The notes under the pieces were generated by a model. It searched no databases and was not told the origin of the DNA. It worked only from the letters and a program-made list of their open reading frames with translations. 64,000 bases of DNA from the NCBI RefSeq assembly GCF_022398325.1, contig NZ_JAKEVD010000001.1, positions 213,831-277,830 on the forward strand, given 5' to 3'. Below are positions 18,368 to 27,350 of the stretch, piece by piece. Within the stretch, counting starts at the first letter, position 1, and each line of letters opens with the position of its first letter. The stretch comes from Shewanella sp. Isolate13 (GTDB lineage: Bacteria; Pseudomonadota; Gammaproteobacteria; Enterobacterales; Shewanellaceae). The position numbers and the translations under genes were made by a program.

Positions 18368-18529
18368 ACAGCGTCCTTGGCGATTGAATAGAAATAGAAA
18401 ACAAATAGATAGCGGGTTAAAAGAGTACCTTGGTGCAAGGTAAAATGCGAATCAAAGTGATGGGATATGCGCTAGTGTCACAGATCAGTACTACAGCTTC
18501 GCGCTTCGCTTGAAAAAGGTCGTGAACAC

Positions 18530-19087
18530 TTATCTTGTGCCCGCCCAAGCGTTCCAAGTCGTCACAGGGATAAAATGCACACCTAATAGATTGTGGGTCG
18601 CCAAGCTATCGACGATGGATTTGTGCACCACTGTGACCGAGCTATGACCGACTTTAAACATCAACCTATCGCTTAGATTGATATTGGCCAACTCATTTGA
18701 CAGTAAGAATCTATCAACGCCTTTAATACTGCCTCTTCTTATCGTCACTTTTGACTTTTTATCATCAATGAGTAAAATAAAGTTGATGACTTTTAACAGG
18801 TAAAATTTTTCCGGTTTCTGGTCAATATTGGCAGGAATAAATTGCACGTAACTTAAATCAAATGTGCGTAGCACAGCGCAGAGCTTTTCACTCAGTAGAT
18901 ACTTGGGCGAGTAGTAAACATCGGCTAGTTCTTCACTGTCACCTTTAATCGTCATTTTGTACGCTAAAGTCTCATCAACAGACAGCAGCTGTCTTTTATT
19001 TTGAACCGTTTCTGTAAATTCATTGGCAGCATCAAGCAAGCCAAACTGACAGTCTTCAGTCCAAACGTAATAGTCTTCGTTAATCAT
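18530..19087 (-). CDS. Hypothetical protein, possible Imm11/DUF1629-type immunity protein
   Basis: 185 residues from the ATG at 19087 (GGAAG nine bases upstream; a TTG one codon earlier also exists). There is no signal or membrane segment. The overall pattern, with a YYVW start, a mixed alpha/beta body and the C-terminal segment VHKSIVDSLATHNLLGVHFIP, resembles DUF1629/Imm11 proteins associated with polymorphic toxins. I base this on pattern memory only. No toxin gene lies beside it. If correct, it is an orphan immunity gene. It ends 162 bases before the 936-residue gene on the same strand. Confidence 0.5.
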   Translation of the reverse strand: MINEDYYVWTEDCQFGLLDAANEFTETVQNKRQLLSVDETLAYKMTIKGDSEELADVYYSPKYLLSEKLCAVLRTFDLSYVQFIPANIDQKPEKFYLLKVINFILLIDDKKSKVTIRRGSIKGVDRFLLSNELANINLSDRLMFKVGHSSVTVVHKSIVDSLATHNLLGVHFIPVTTWNAWAGTR

Positions 19088-19102
19088 CAATTATTTCTTC
19101 CA

Positions 19103-19119
19103 GTTAGACTTCGTCTAAC
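19103..19119. repeat. Short 7-3-7 hairpin
   Basis: GTTAGACTTCGTCTAAC: perfect seven-base arms around TTC, just before the ribosome site of the gene ending at 18530. The same arms with loop GCA recur at 19265-19281. Confidence 0.6.
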
Positions 19120-19205
19120 AAACTATCTTTTGAGCAATCAGACTCTGCTTGATTGCACATATCGACAAAGCTCAACTGTGGAGCGCCACAGCCAAACAAA
19201 GGGCA

Positions 19206-19232
19206 CAAAAAAGCCCACATAACCGTGGGCTT
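19206..19232 (-). terminator. Terminator of the copy 2 ToxR-like regulator
   Basis: On the minus strand AAGCCCAC and GTGGGCTT form an eight-base stem around six bases, followed by a run of T. It is positioned about 115 bases beyond the stop of the regulator at 19346. Confidence 0.7.
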
Positions 19233-19237
19233 CCAAA

Positions 19238-19303
19238 GTGGGATTCCATCCCACGACGTTAGTAGTTAGACGCAGTCTAACTTATAAGTCAGGCGCAGCC
19301 TGA
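19238..19303. repeat. Cluster of three short perfect hairpins
   Basis: GTGGGATTCCATCCCAC (19238-19254), GTTAGACGCAGTCTAAC (19265-19281) and TCAGGCGCAGCCTGA (19289-19303). Each has a six- or seven-base perfect stem with a three-base loop. They sit between the regulator stop and its terminator. Confidence 0.6.
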
Positions 19304-19345
19304 TGTGTCACCAAACTTGACCTCGATATACTAATATCCAAAGAA

Positions 19346-20629
19346 TTAGATATCGAATCTCTCATAATGGTACCAAGCCGTCACTTGGCCAAACAGCGGG
19401 ATAATCCAAACCGCAGTCTTGTGATCCTGATGAATTCGGATGTAATACACCTCTTCATCCTTAATATCGCGCTTTCTCAAATCGCGATAAAAACGCACCG
19501 CCGAGTCATTGAGCTTATCGGGTTTAATCAGGTCTTTCTGCTCAACATTGACCTTAAAGATATCCGCCTCTAGGCCACCGATCATCCCCGAGTACTGTTT
19601 AAACTTGCCGCGGATCTTGTACTTAATCGGCGTGGTTAGACAGTCTTGGTCGGTAATACAGGTCGATGAGTGAAATTCACCGGTGTCTGACGAGTCATAG
19701 ATCAGCGACATGTTGATATCGGCGCGGATCAGCAGCTCATCTTTAACCGGAAAATACACATCGGCCTGATAGTTATGCTCAAGCAATGCCCCACCCGTGT
19801 CAGTACTTTCAGGCAACATCACTCGGTTATAACGGATACGCTGCTCCATGGCACTGGAGAGATCGACAAACTCTTGCAGATTAAGCTCTGCAGGCTCTGA
19901 CTCCACCGAGGTCAAGTTGATTAAGCCTTTACCCGCACACTGCTCTTTATCATTACCAGGGCAAAGCGCCATGGAGTAATTCTCGCCATCGGTAGCGGCA
20001 TAGGCATTGAAATCTTCATGACAGGTCAAGAAGCTAGTATCTGGAAGTAGATGCTTCTCCCACATAAAGGGGTGTAGATGCTGTGCATCATCTTTGTAAA
20101 GCAGCTGAGCATCGCCCTTTAAGCCGCCAACCTGCAGCTCAAATTGCTCATCGGCACTCCAGCGAGCCAAGTTCTGCTGGGCCTTATGCGCATCGCTAAA
20201 ATACCAAACAACCAATAGCAGTAGTAAAGCGATAACGATGCCGGAAATTTTGACTAAGAGTGACACATCGAAAATCGCAGCACGCATCGACTCGGCGTCA
20301 TTGACCGCTAACATCTTTACATGGGATTGAGTCGAAATATGCAACTGATAACCACGGCGTGCGATGGTTTTAAGTTGTACCTCACGGTAAGCGTCAAGCT
20401 TCTTACGCAAGGTGCTAATGCACTGAGTGAGTGAGGTCACAGCAACGACGCGATCGGGCCATCCAGCACTAAGTAGCTCCTCTTTAGAGCAAACTGGCTT
20501 AGAAGATAGCAGAAGACGATGCAGTACTGCCGACTCGGAGAAGGTTAACACCACCTTCTTACCACTCACATGATCAACCAACTGGTGAGCTTCAGTATCT
20601 AACTCCAAATAAGGAGTGATTTTTAACAC
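19346..20629 (-). CDS. ToxR-like membrane-bound transcriptional regulator, sir copy 2
   Basis: 427 residues, exactly the length of the regulator at 3281 and with the same layout: winged helix (about 1-105, LTQCISTLRKKL, ARRGYQLH), one membrane helix near 125-147, and a large periplasmic domain. Four periplasmic cysteines are conserved with copy 1 (in LCPGNDKEQC and TCITDQDC). The cytoplasmic and juxtamembrane part (VKMLAVNDAESMRAAIFDVS) is almost identical between copies, while the periplasmic domain differs more. That would fit a shared DNA site with altered signal sensing. GTG start behind GAGG. A terminator follows at 19206-19232. Confidence 0.82.
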   Translation of the reverse strand: MLKITPYLELDTEAHQLVDHVSGKKVVLTFSESAVLHRLLLSSKPVCSKEELLSAGWPDRVVAVTSLTQCISTLRKKLDAYREVQLKTIARRGYQLHISTQSHVKMLAVNDAESMRAAIFDVSLLVKISGIVIALLLLLVVWYFSDAHKAQQNLARWSADEQFELQVGGLKGDAQLLYKDDAQHLHPFMWEKHLLPDTSFLTCHEDFNAYAATDGENYSMALCPGNDKEQCAGKGLINLTSVESEPAELNLQEFVDLSSAMEQRIRYNRVMLPESTDTGGALLEHNYQADVYFPVKDELLIRADINMSLIYDSSDTGEFHSSTCITDQDCLTTPIKYKIRGKFKQYSGMIGGLEADIFKVNVEQKDLIKPDKLNDSAVRFYRDLRKRDIKDEEVYYIRIHQDHKTAVWIIPLFGQVTAWYHYERFDI

Positions 20630-20838
20630 AACTAACCTCGACTACTTATTATGCGCAACTGGTTTATGAATGCGTAAATTTTACAACTAAGTGCTTAAGT
20701 AGAATGTGATTATTGGCTCAAAATGGCCGCCATTGTGCGGCCAATCATCGCCAGTGTTCACAGATTTAGAATTTAGTGATATTACTCATTTAGTTGTAGA
20801 GTATTTTCGGCCCTCTTAACGAGTTTATCTCGGCTGGT

Positions 20839-21684
20839 TCAAAGCGGCTTACGCTTAAAAATTCGATGCGAGATAAACGTCAAAGAGGTTATCCATAATA
20901 GGAATAAGCCGTACATCGCCGATAAGCCCCAATCTGTGGTCGCTATCATCGCCAAGCTACCTGTGGCGCCCTCTCCCTCAATTGCCACTAGATTGATCGC
21001 ACGATAGAGATCCGTCGGACTCATGGCGATCAGAATATTAATCAAGAATTGATTGGCAAAGGAGAAATCTGATACCAACAAGGTCAGAAGCAACAGATCA
21101 TAGATCAGCACAAACAGAAACCACAGCAGCAATAAACAACCGATCGCCTTAGCTTTCTCGGTGCATTTTAAGCTGACAATGTAACTCAACAGAATAAAGG
21201 TCAGAGCCAACAAGTTACTGCTAAGCAGGAACTGCATAAATGCCGCCACTAATTCGCCGCCATCGTACTGTTCCCCAACGAGTAACAGTAGCGCCGCCGT
21301 CAATCCAAAGGCTACGCCTGTTGCGGTTAACATCACTGTGATGTGGCCGAGTAGCTTACCGAAGATAATTTGTGATCGCGTCAACGGGTACGACAGTAGC
21401 AACAATAAGGTGCCCGCCTCCTCCTCGCCGACAAAGCTGTCGTAGCACAGCAAAATTGCCGCCAGCGGAATGATAAATACAGAGATGGTGGATAGACTAC
21501 TCATTAGACTATCAAGCTCTGGTAGATACAGGCTACCTGTCACCGCGCTGCCAGCGAAGCTAACACTCAACGAGAGCAGTAAAAAAATACTGCCCATAAA
21601 GGTAAGCCAGCGATTACGAGAGCTATCACAGATCTCTTTATGGGCAATAATCAAAATCGGGGATTTAAGTCTATTCATCTGCAT
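20839..21684 (-). CDS. NosY-like ABC transporter permease, sir copy 2
   Basis: 281 residues from the ATG at 21684. The longest ORF begins at a TTG at 21699 inside the upstream gene. The chosen ATG follows the NosF-like stop by one base (TAG-A-ATG), suggesting termination-reinitiation. About six membrane helices, N-terminal IAHKEICDSSRNRW and YDSFVGEEEAGTLLLLLSYP match the copy at 4840. The presumed role is the membrane channel of a NosDFY-type complex serving SirA2 copper insertion. Confidence 0.85.
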   Translation of the reverse strand: MQMNRLKSPILIIAHKEICDSSRNRWLTFMGSIFLLLSLSVSFAGSAVTGSLYLPELDSLMSSLSTISVFIIPLAAILLCYDSFVGEEEAGTLLLLLSYPLTRSQIIFGKLLGHITVMLTATGVAFGLTAALLLLVGEQYDGGELVAAFMQFLLSSNLLALTFILLSYIVSLKCTEKAKAIGCLLLLWFLFVLIYDLLLLTLLVSDFSFANQFLINILIAMSPTDLYRAINLVAIEGEGATGSLAMIATTDWGLSAMYGLFLLWITSLTFISHRIFKRKPL

Positions 21685-21685
21685 T

Positions 21686-22639
21686 CTATGACTGCTCAAC
21701 CGAGGAGCGTAAGGCTTGCCCCATTAAATCGTGGTAAATATCTTCGAGCCTTGGCTCTTTAATCTCAAAATCAAATACTTGGCATTGAGTAACTAGGTGC
21801 TGAACCATTTCACTCTTTTGTGATGCTGCGATCTGCAACAAGCCATCTTGGTAAAACTTTTGCAGATACGCATTGCTCTTTACCCGCTCACTAAGTTCAC
21901 TGAAATCGATGCTGGTCTTAAGCGTGCAGGCACTTCTCAGCTCAGCGCAGGAGCCCAGGGCGAGACGCTTACCTTTAGCCATGATCAGGGCGCGATCCAG
22001 ATGGGACTCAGCCAGAGACAGCTCATGGGTTGAGATCACCACGGCGCAGCCCGCCTGCTTTAACTGATTAATTTTGCCGTAGAGGAACTGCGATGCCTGA
22101 GGATCTAGCCCCACGGTAGGCTCATCGAGTAACAGCACCTTAGGCTCTGATAAAATCGCCTGGGCTACCCCTAGTCGCTGCTTCATCCCTTTAGAATAGG
22201 TTTTTAGCTGTCGATGCTGGGCGTATTCGAGGCCAAACTCTTCGATAAGTGACACGACACGCTGCTGGCTCACGCCTTTCAACGCCGCAAAATAGCGTAA
22301 CACTTCATACCCTGTCAGCTTGTCATAGAAGCTAGCATCTTCAGGCAGGTAACCGAGACACACGCTATTGCTGGCCTGACTAGCCTGAGCGTTTTGCCCC
22401 AATATATTCACCGAGCCCCTTGTTGGCAGGATCAAACCTAAGATGATTTTAATCAGGCTAGACTTACCCGCACCATTGTGACCGAGCAAAGCGAGGGTCT
22501 GGCCAGCCTCGACGTCAAAGCTGACACCATCGAGTGCGGTAAAATCGTTATATTTAAGGCTAACTTCGGTTAGCTGTATTGCGAGTTCTGACATTGTATT
22601 CTCATGATTAACCCCATGGATTTGGATCGCAGCGTTCAT
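21686..22639 (-). CDS. NosF-like ABC transporter ATPase, sir copy 2
   Basis: 317 residues with LGHNGAGKSS, YSKGMKQR and LLLDEPTVGLDP. The ATG at 22639 overlaps the NosD-like stop as ATGA and has GGAG nine bases upstream, so I keep it. Alignment with copy 1 would favour the internal ATG at 22594 (MSELAIQLTE), so the first 15 residues are uncertain. It is the motor subunit for the permease at 20839. Confidence 0.87.
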   Translation of the reverse strand: MNAAIQIHGVNHENTMSELAIQLTEVSLKYNDFTALDGVSFDVEAGQTLALLGHNGAGKSSLIKIILGLILPTRGSVNILGQNAQASQASNSVCLGYLPEDASFYDKLTGYEVLRYFAALKGVSQQRVVSLIEEFGLEYAQHRQLKTYSKGMKQRLGVAQAILSEPKVLLLDEPTVGLDPQASQFLYGKINQLKQAGCAVVISTHELSLAESHLDRALIMAKGKRLALGSCAELRSACTLKTSIDFSELSERVKSNAYLQKFYQDGLLQIAASQKSEMVQHLVTQCQVFDFEIKEPRLEDIYHDLMGQALRSSVEQS

Positions 22640-23979
22640 CGAAGGCGCTCCCCGTCTATGCTGTCCATGCTTAGCAGCGGAAAGCTATCGACAATCCCGG
22701 TAGCGGGGCCGAATTCAAACTGTCCTTGCACCCAACGAAGCAGCGCAACCACAGGGCTGTTCATCAAAAAGCGTGCCTCGGGGTAGAGCCAAAAAAGTTT
22801 ATCTAGGTTGTCGTTAGGTCGGTAAGGTTTATCGGCGATACCGTCATGGTTTGCATCCCACCCCATATGGCCGCTCCAGTAGTTGCCACGGCCGTGATGA
22901 CTCCACTCCAAGAGGGAGTCACCCACATATTTCACTTGGGTCTTGTTATTAACAAACTGATTGCCGTAGATCTTATTCTTCTCACCGCCCATGGCCATGT
23001 AGATGCCGATATCACTGGTGGCAAACAGGTTATGACTCACTTCGTTATCGCGGGCGCCGTAGATAAAAATCCCTTTGCCTTCATTACCGAGCTCTGCGGT
23101 TCCCTGAGGGTTATGGCCCAGCGACAGGCGGTTATTACTGACAATACAGTGGTTACTGATATTGAGTAGCACGCCAAAATCTAAGGTATTGGAAGCCTGA
23201 TTTTGGTGCAGATTAACAAACTCTGAGCTCATGATGGCGTAGCCACCATCGACGTTATCCACCTGATTGCCATAGGCTTCATCATGCTTGGTATACATGT
23301 AGTGAATACCATACTGTGCAGAGTGAAAGCGGTTATCGTACACGAGACTATTGGTACTGGTTTCCAGATAAACACCATCTCTAACATGGGAGATTTGGTT
23401 GTCGTGAACCACAGGGGCGTCAACGCCTTTAAGGTAAACACCGTCTCCCCGATCAAGCTTATACAGCTCTGGATTACCTGAGATAATATTGTTTACAACC
23501 CTGATATGGCTTGAGTTCTCTGCATAAATACCGAAGCCACTACCACTAAGACGGCTAGAGTCAATACGCACTCGGTCTGCCTTATCTTGTAGCAATATGC
23601 CGGAATCGCGTTCATAGAGATCGCCACCCCAGTTTTGGATCTGTAGCTTAGAAATGGTCACATCTGAAACATAAACGGTAATCGCGCTCCCGATACCGCC
23701 TGCATCAATAATCGCGCCCTTTTCCCCCGTTAGGGTTATAGGCTGATGAATGGCAAAATGGCCCGAATATACTCCCGCTTTCAACGTGAGCGTATCGCCG
23801 GCTTTTACGCTCTTAAGTTGCTGCTTAAGGCCTTCGGCGTTCGCCACCGAGTAGCTCTTAGCGATGGCAAGCGGGCAAATAAACAGGCAGAAGCAAGTGC
23901 TAAGACAGAGCTGTTTCGCTGCCTTTCTCAAACTGCTCTGCACTTGCTCTGAACCAAGATTAATCATGAGTTTCTTCAT
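22636..23979 (-). CDS. NosD-like periplasmic beta-helix protein, sir copy 2
   Basis: 447 residues with a signal peptide (hydrophobic core about residues 25-40) and successive beta-helix repeats such as GVYLKGVDAPVVHDN and GVYLETSTNSLVYDN. The C-terminal segment GRGNYWSGHMGWDANHDG and LFWLYPEARF matches the copy at 6645. The stop overlaps the start of the ATPase gene. It is the periplasmic acceptor of copper from the NosL-like lipoprotein by analogy with the nos system. Confidence 0.9.
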   Translation of the reverse strand: MKKLMINLGSEQVQSSLRKAAKQLCLSTCFCLFICPLAIAKSYSVANAEGLKQQLKSVKAGDTLTLKAGVYSGHFAIHQPITLTGEKGAIIDAGGIGSAITVYVSDVTISKLQIQNWGGDLYERDSGILLQDKADRVRIDSSRLSGSGFGIYAENSSHIRVVNNIISGNPELYKLDRGDGVYLKGVDAPVVHDNQISHVRDGVYLETSTNSLVYDNRFHSAQYGIHYMYTKHDEAYGNQVDNVDGGYAIMSSEFVNLHQNQASNTLDFGVLLNISNHCIVSNNRLSLGHNPQGTAELGNEGKGIFIYGARDNEVSHNLFATSDIGIYMAMGGEKNKIYGNQFVNNKTQVKYVGDSLLEWSHHGRGNYWSGHMGWDANHDGIADKPYRPNDNLDKLFWLYPEARFLMNSPVVALLRWVQGQFEFGPATGIVDSFPLLSMDSIDGERLR

Positions 23980-24012
23980 ACTTTAGTATGTACAAAAGTA
24001 AGTAACGACTTA

Positions 24013-24501
24013 CTATTCACCTGCTAACAGGGCAATATCAATCTTTTCATAGGGTAATACGGCGCCGCCAAACTCTTCGGCAAACTTAACCGCATCCTCT
24101 TGATTCTTAAAGCTAGCGACCGCAGGCCCCATCACAGCTTTTTTAATCGTGCCGTAGACATACCAAGCCTTAGTTGCTTCAGTAAAAGCTTCATCTTTAG
24201 GCTGTTCCCAGTCTGTAGCTGCGACGTCATGGACAAATAGCGCTTCAATTTGACGTTTGTTTTCTGGCTGCAGCGCGAAGTTAAACATGTCGCGAGTCGA
24301 GCAAAACTTAGGGACTACGTCCTGCCCTTTTAGGTGTACTTGCCCCTTAGGGCCTGGATACTTGGTGATCATCATGCCGCACAGATGGCAACGGTCATGT
24401 TCATGAATGGCCTCAGCCGTGTATTGCTTGGCATCGGCATTACTGTCGCTGCAGGCACCGAGCAAGGGTAAAAGGAATAACAAACAGATTAGCTTTTTCA
24501 T
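24013..24501 (-). CDS. NosL-like copper-binding lipoprotein, sir copy 2
   Basis: 162 residues from the ATG at 24501 (MKKLICLLFLLPLLGAC), exactly the length of copy 1, with a GGAGAG ribosome site. The longer ORF from 24522 adds seven residues before the signal. The lipobox LGAC is canonical, so this copy should be lipid-anchored in the periplasm. HDRCHLCGMMITKYPGPKGQ, FCSTRDMFNF and WYVYGTIKKAVMGP are shared with copy 1. Predicted Cu(I) chaperone. Confidence 0.9.
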   Translation of the reverse strand: MKKLICLLFLLPLLGACSDSNADAKQYTAEAIHEHDRCHLCGMMITKYPGPKGQVHLKGQDVVPKFCSTRDMFNFALQPENKRQIEALFVHDVAATDWEQPKDEAFTEATKAWYVYGTIKKAVMGPAVASFKNQEDAVKFAEEFGGAVLPYEKIDIALLAGE

Positions 24502-24848
24502 TTTCTCTCCAAGTTCCATCATGCTTTCAGGCTAGCCCTTCGATAGCCTTGCAGGGGCGACACTCGAAGGGCAAGCTTACTCACAGCTAGCGCAATTAAT
24601 TGCTGTAAAGCTAAAGCGAATAGTTCATCAAGCGCCCATAGGGAAAAGCGCTTAACGAGCCTATGCCTCAACACCACCACAATTTAAACTTGCTAGCACT
24701 ATTAGTATTGAGTCTTTGGTCACTCCACCGCTAAGACATAGCCTCAGCGATTGGGGAGGAGTCACCGCAGACTCGCTACTCATTTTTGTTGGATTTATCG
24801 ATAGCAGAGTTAACTTAGGGGTCGTTAACTTGCTAGCAATCAATCCGA
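24502..24848. other. Gap within sir copy 2 between sirD and the nosL-like gene
   Basis: 347 bases without a gene, twice the size of the matching gap in copy 1 (168 bases). I see no terminator or clear operator. A minus-strand ORF at 24661-24918 overlaps sirD and has no coding look. An internal promoter for the copper-delivery genes is possible. Confidence 0.5.
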
Positions 24849-25796
24849 CTAGATGGCATTTAACTGACCAGCGTAAATGATGAATAAACGCAGGCACATC
24901 ATGCCAACTACTGCACACATACCAGACATGAAAAACGCTTTAGCCGAATGGCTGAACGCTTTACCTGTGGCGAAGTTAAGCAGTAGTGGACCAACAAAAC
25001 CAATACCCACAACACCAATCCAGAACACATTGGCCCAAACACCGGTATGGAATCCAGCGAATGCAGCTTGTGCACCTTCATTACCTGTTGCCAAAGACAT
25101 GATAATCATGAATAGGAACAGGGCTTCTGCCGCCATTACTGGCCATTCTAGGCCGTGTAATGTGTGCATATCTTTGCTGTGTAGGTCTTCTTTAAATACT
25201 GATACTGCAATCATTTTTGCAGCTGCAGCACCGGCAGATAGACCTGACGCAACAAATAGCGCAGGCAATACTGAGGTATTGATAATAGGGAAGCGAATTA
25301 ACGCAGAGATCAAGAAGCCGGTGTAAGCACACACTGACATAGCAAGTACCAGTACTAGCTTTTCAGATGGCGCACGAATACCGCGTAACTTGTCGATAAT
25401 TGGCAACAAGAAGTGCAACGGCTTGTAGGCTTTGATCTCTTCTTCTAGTGCGAACAGTGTCACCAACGCTACCAAAGGAATGTATGCAGACAGGGCGATA
25501 ACACCCACAGACATCACTGAGTTTAGGTTGTAGAACACCAAGATTCGCCAGAAGAACAGCGGGTTTGTTAAGTCTAGAACTAGACAGATCATACCCAGTG
25601 CAATCGTCACTAATGAAACTAAAGACGCCGCCTTAAGGAAAGGCGTGTTTTCAGTTTGCTTCTTATAAAAACGAATGAACAGCGCTACCGCTAATGCACC
25701 ACCAGAGATACCAGCAAAGAACAGGTAAACCGCAATAGGCCAAGGCCAAGCGATGCCTTGTGAAAGGCCCATTGTAAATTCAATATTACCGTCCAT
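24849..25796 (-). CDS. sirD: SirD, NrfD/PsrC-type membrane quinol oxidase subunit, copy 2
   Basis: 315 residues, the same length as copy 1 and alike throughout (DGNIEFTMGLSQGIAWPWPI at the start), with at least eight membrane helices. It is two bases downstream of sirC2. Divergent positions cluster in the loop before KVLVPVV/HFLLPII and near the C-terminus. Function as for copy 1: quinol oxidation and electron delivery to SirC. Confidence 0.92.
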   Translation of the reverse strand: MDGNIEFTMGLSQGIAWPWPIAVYLFFAGISGGALAVALFIRFYKKQTENTPFLKAASLVSLVTIALGMICLVLDLTNPLFFWRILVFYNLNSVMSVGVIALSAYIPLVALVTLFALEEEIKAYKPLHFLLPIIDKLRGIRAPSEKLVLVLAMSVCAYTGFLISALIRFPIINTSVLPALFVASGLSAGAAAAKMIAVSVFKEDLHSKDMHTLHGLEWPVMAAEALFLFMIIMSLATGNEGAQAAFAGFHTGVWANVFWIGVVGIGFVGPLLLNFATGKAFSHSAKAFFMSGMCAVVGMMCLRLFIIYAGQLNAI

Positions 25797-25798
25797 GA

Positions 25799-26506
25799 CT
25801 ATACTCCTAGCTTCACAATAGGGATGTAACGCAGGCTAGGTTCAGTACCGAAGCCCGGCTTAATACGTACCGAGTCCTTAACTGCTAATAGCTTGCTCAC
25901 ATATGAAGTTGGATCGTTTGCATCGCCAAAGATCAGCGCATCGTAACGGCACTGCTGAACACAGGCTGGTAACTCGCCAATAGCAAGCTTGCTGTTTAGG
26001 CAGAAGTCACAGTTGTCGGCTACGTCAGTTTCTTTGTTGATAAAACGTGCATCGTAAGGGCAAGCACCGATACAGTATTTACAACCGGCACATTTCGCCG
26101 CATCCATGGTCACAATGCCGGTCTTCTCATCGCGATGTGCAGCGCCTGTTGGGCAAACTGTTACGCAAGGAGCATTCTTACATTGCTGACATGAAACACG
26201 CACAAACTTACGCTGACAACCACAGTCAGTTGTTTTACCGCAGTGTGGACAAGGTTGACCTTCAACGGCGCTTGATTGCTCTTCCATTAACAGGCGAGAT
26301 TTACCTTCTGGCAAGTGGTTAGCCTTGTTACAGGCTTCCTTACACTCACCGCAACCAACACATTTGTTTTGGTCGAAAACCATTACATAGTGCGGCTTGT
26401 TGGTATCTTCCTTGTCTTTGACCGAGCTACACCCAAGCGGTGCCAATATCAAAGAGCTGGCTCCTAGACCTTTAAGGAACCTCCGTCTCTCTAGATTTTC
26501 ACTCAC
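25799..26506 (-). CDS. sirC: SirC, periplasmic four-cluster ferredoxin, copy 2
   Basis: 235 residues. It has a twin-arginine signal ERRRFLKGLGASSLILAPLG and the cysteine groups CVGCGECKEAC, CPHCGKTTDCGC, CQQCKNAPCVTVC, CAGCKYCIGAC, CDFC and CVQQC. GTG start behind GGAGG, as in copy 1. The near-identity of the two SirC proteins suggests that either could serve either SirA. Confidence 0.93.
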   Translation of the reverse strand: MSENLERRRFLKGLGASSLILAPLGCSSVKDKEDTNKPHYVMVFDQNKCVGCGECKEACNKANHLPEGKSRLLMEEQSSAVEGQPCPHCGKTTDCGCQRKFVRVSCQQCKNAPCVTVCPTGAAHRDEKTGIVTMDAAKCAGCKYCIGACPYDARFINKETDVADNCDFCLNSKLAIGELPACVQQCRYDALIFGDANDPTSYVSKLLAVKDSVRIKPGFGTEPSLRYIPIVKLGV

Positions 26507-26590
26507 AGCATCCTCCGATTATCGGTATTAAACCGACACGTTATTTTTTTAATTTAATATTTTTCTAGCGTTTATTTAGGCGTTAATGAG

Positions 26591-27319
26591 TTAGTCGAAA
26601 CCAACTTGCGTGAGTTTTTGCTTAGACTTTTCAATCGCAAAATTAATAGCGTCACGATTAAACACCTGAACCTTATTGGTTAACACAATATTCCAGTTAT
26701 CTATCGCCTTCTGGTAGTTACCATTGAGGTAAGCATCATTGGCGATGAGTAAGCGGGTATTGAGCTCTTCGTGATGCAGAGTTAGCGCCCTCGCGATCAC
26801 TAAAGAGGTGTCCATGTTGATTACCCGACCATCTCGGTAGTACATGGATGATGCTTTTAACCCTAAGGCCTCAGTGTTCTCGCTGTTAATCACCAGCAAT
26901 TTATCTAAGGTTTCGATCGCATCTTTATATAAGCCACCATCGATATACGACTGGGCTAAACCTAACAACACCAGTGGATCATCAGGATTCTTTTCGGCGA
27001 GCTTCTGTCCCTTGTTGATATCGGCAACAAGCAGATAATCGACATTGTAGTCAACCATGGCTGAATCCAAGTTTTGATATCGACCTAACGTCAGATAGAG
27101 AAAAACAGACACGCTAATTAGAAATAAACTAATGAATCCAAAAGGATAATTATTGTTTGAGCTCACATCATTTGGCGCGATGCAACTATTAGAGTCAAAA
27201 CGGTTCCCAACCTCATTCTGCAAGTCTTGGATCTTGGTGCCATATCTAAAATGATGGCAAAAAAGAAATGCCGACGAACAAAATAAAACAATTGAGATAC
27301 TTATAAGCAAGGTATTCAT
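26591..27319 (-). CDS. CcmI/NrfG-like membrane-anchored TPR protein, sir copy 2
   Basis: 242 residues with hydrophobic segments near 3-20 and 62-80 and a periplasmic TPR region (VLLGLAQSYIDGGLYKDAIE, ANDAYLNGNYQKAIDNWN). Clearly homologous to the protein at 10429 but one of the least similar pairs, especially in the loop between the two membrane segments. Probable adaptor presenting apo-SirA2 to the haem lyase encoded from 31274. Confidence 0.82.
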   Translation of the reverse strand: MNTLLISISIVLFCSSAFLFCHHFRYGTKIQDLQNEVGNRFDSNSCIAPNDVSSNNNYPFGFISLFLISVSVFLYLTLGRYQNLDSAMVDYNVDYLLVADINKGQKLAEKNPDDPLVLLGLAQSYIDGGLYKDAIETLDKLLVINSENTEALGLKASSMYYRDGRVINMDTSLVIARALTLHHEELNTRLLIANDAYLNGNYQKAIDNWNIVLTNKVQVFNRDAINFAIEKSKQKLTQVGFD

Positions 27320-27350
27320 TTTGACTCTATATCAATAATTAATATCAAAT

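Noticed and set aside
19346..20629. Classical two-component response regulator
   Set aside because: There is no receiver domain. The winged helix is N-terminal and followed by a membrane helix, as in ToxR/CadC.
24877..25326. Plus-strand ORF of 149 residues opposite sirD copy 2
   Set aside because: SirD is plainly coded on the other strand. The matching region of copy 1 has a similar antisense frame (8823-9182), which reflects codon bias of a membrane protein, not a gene.
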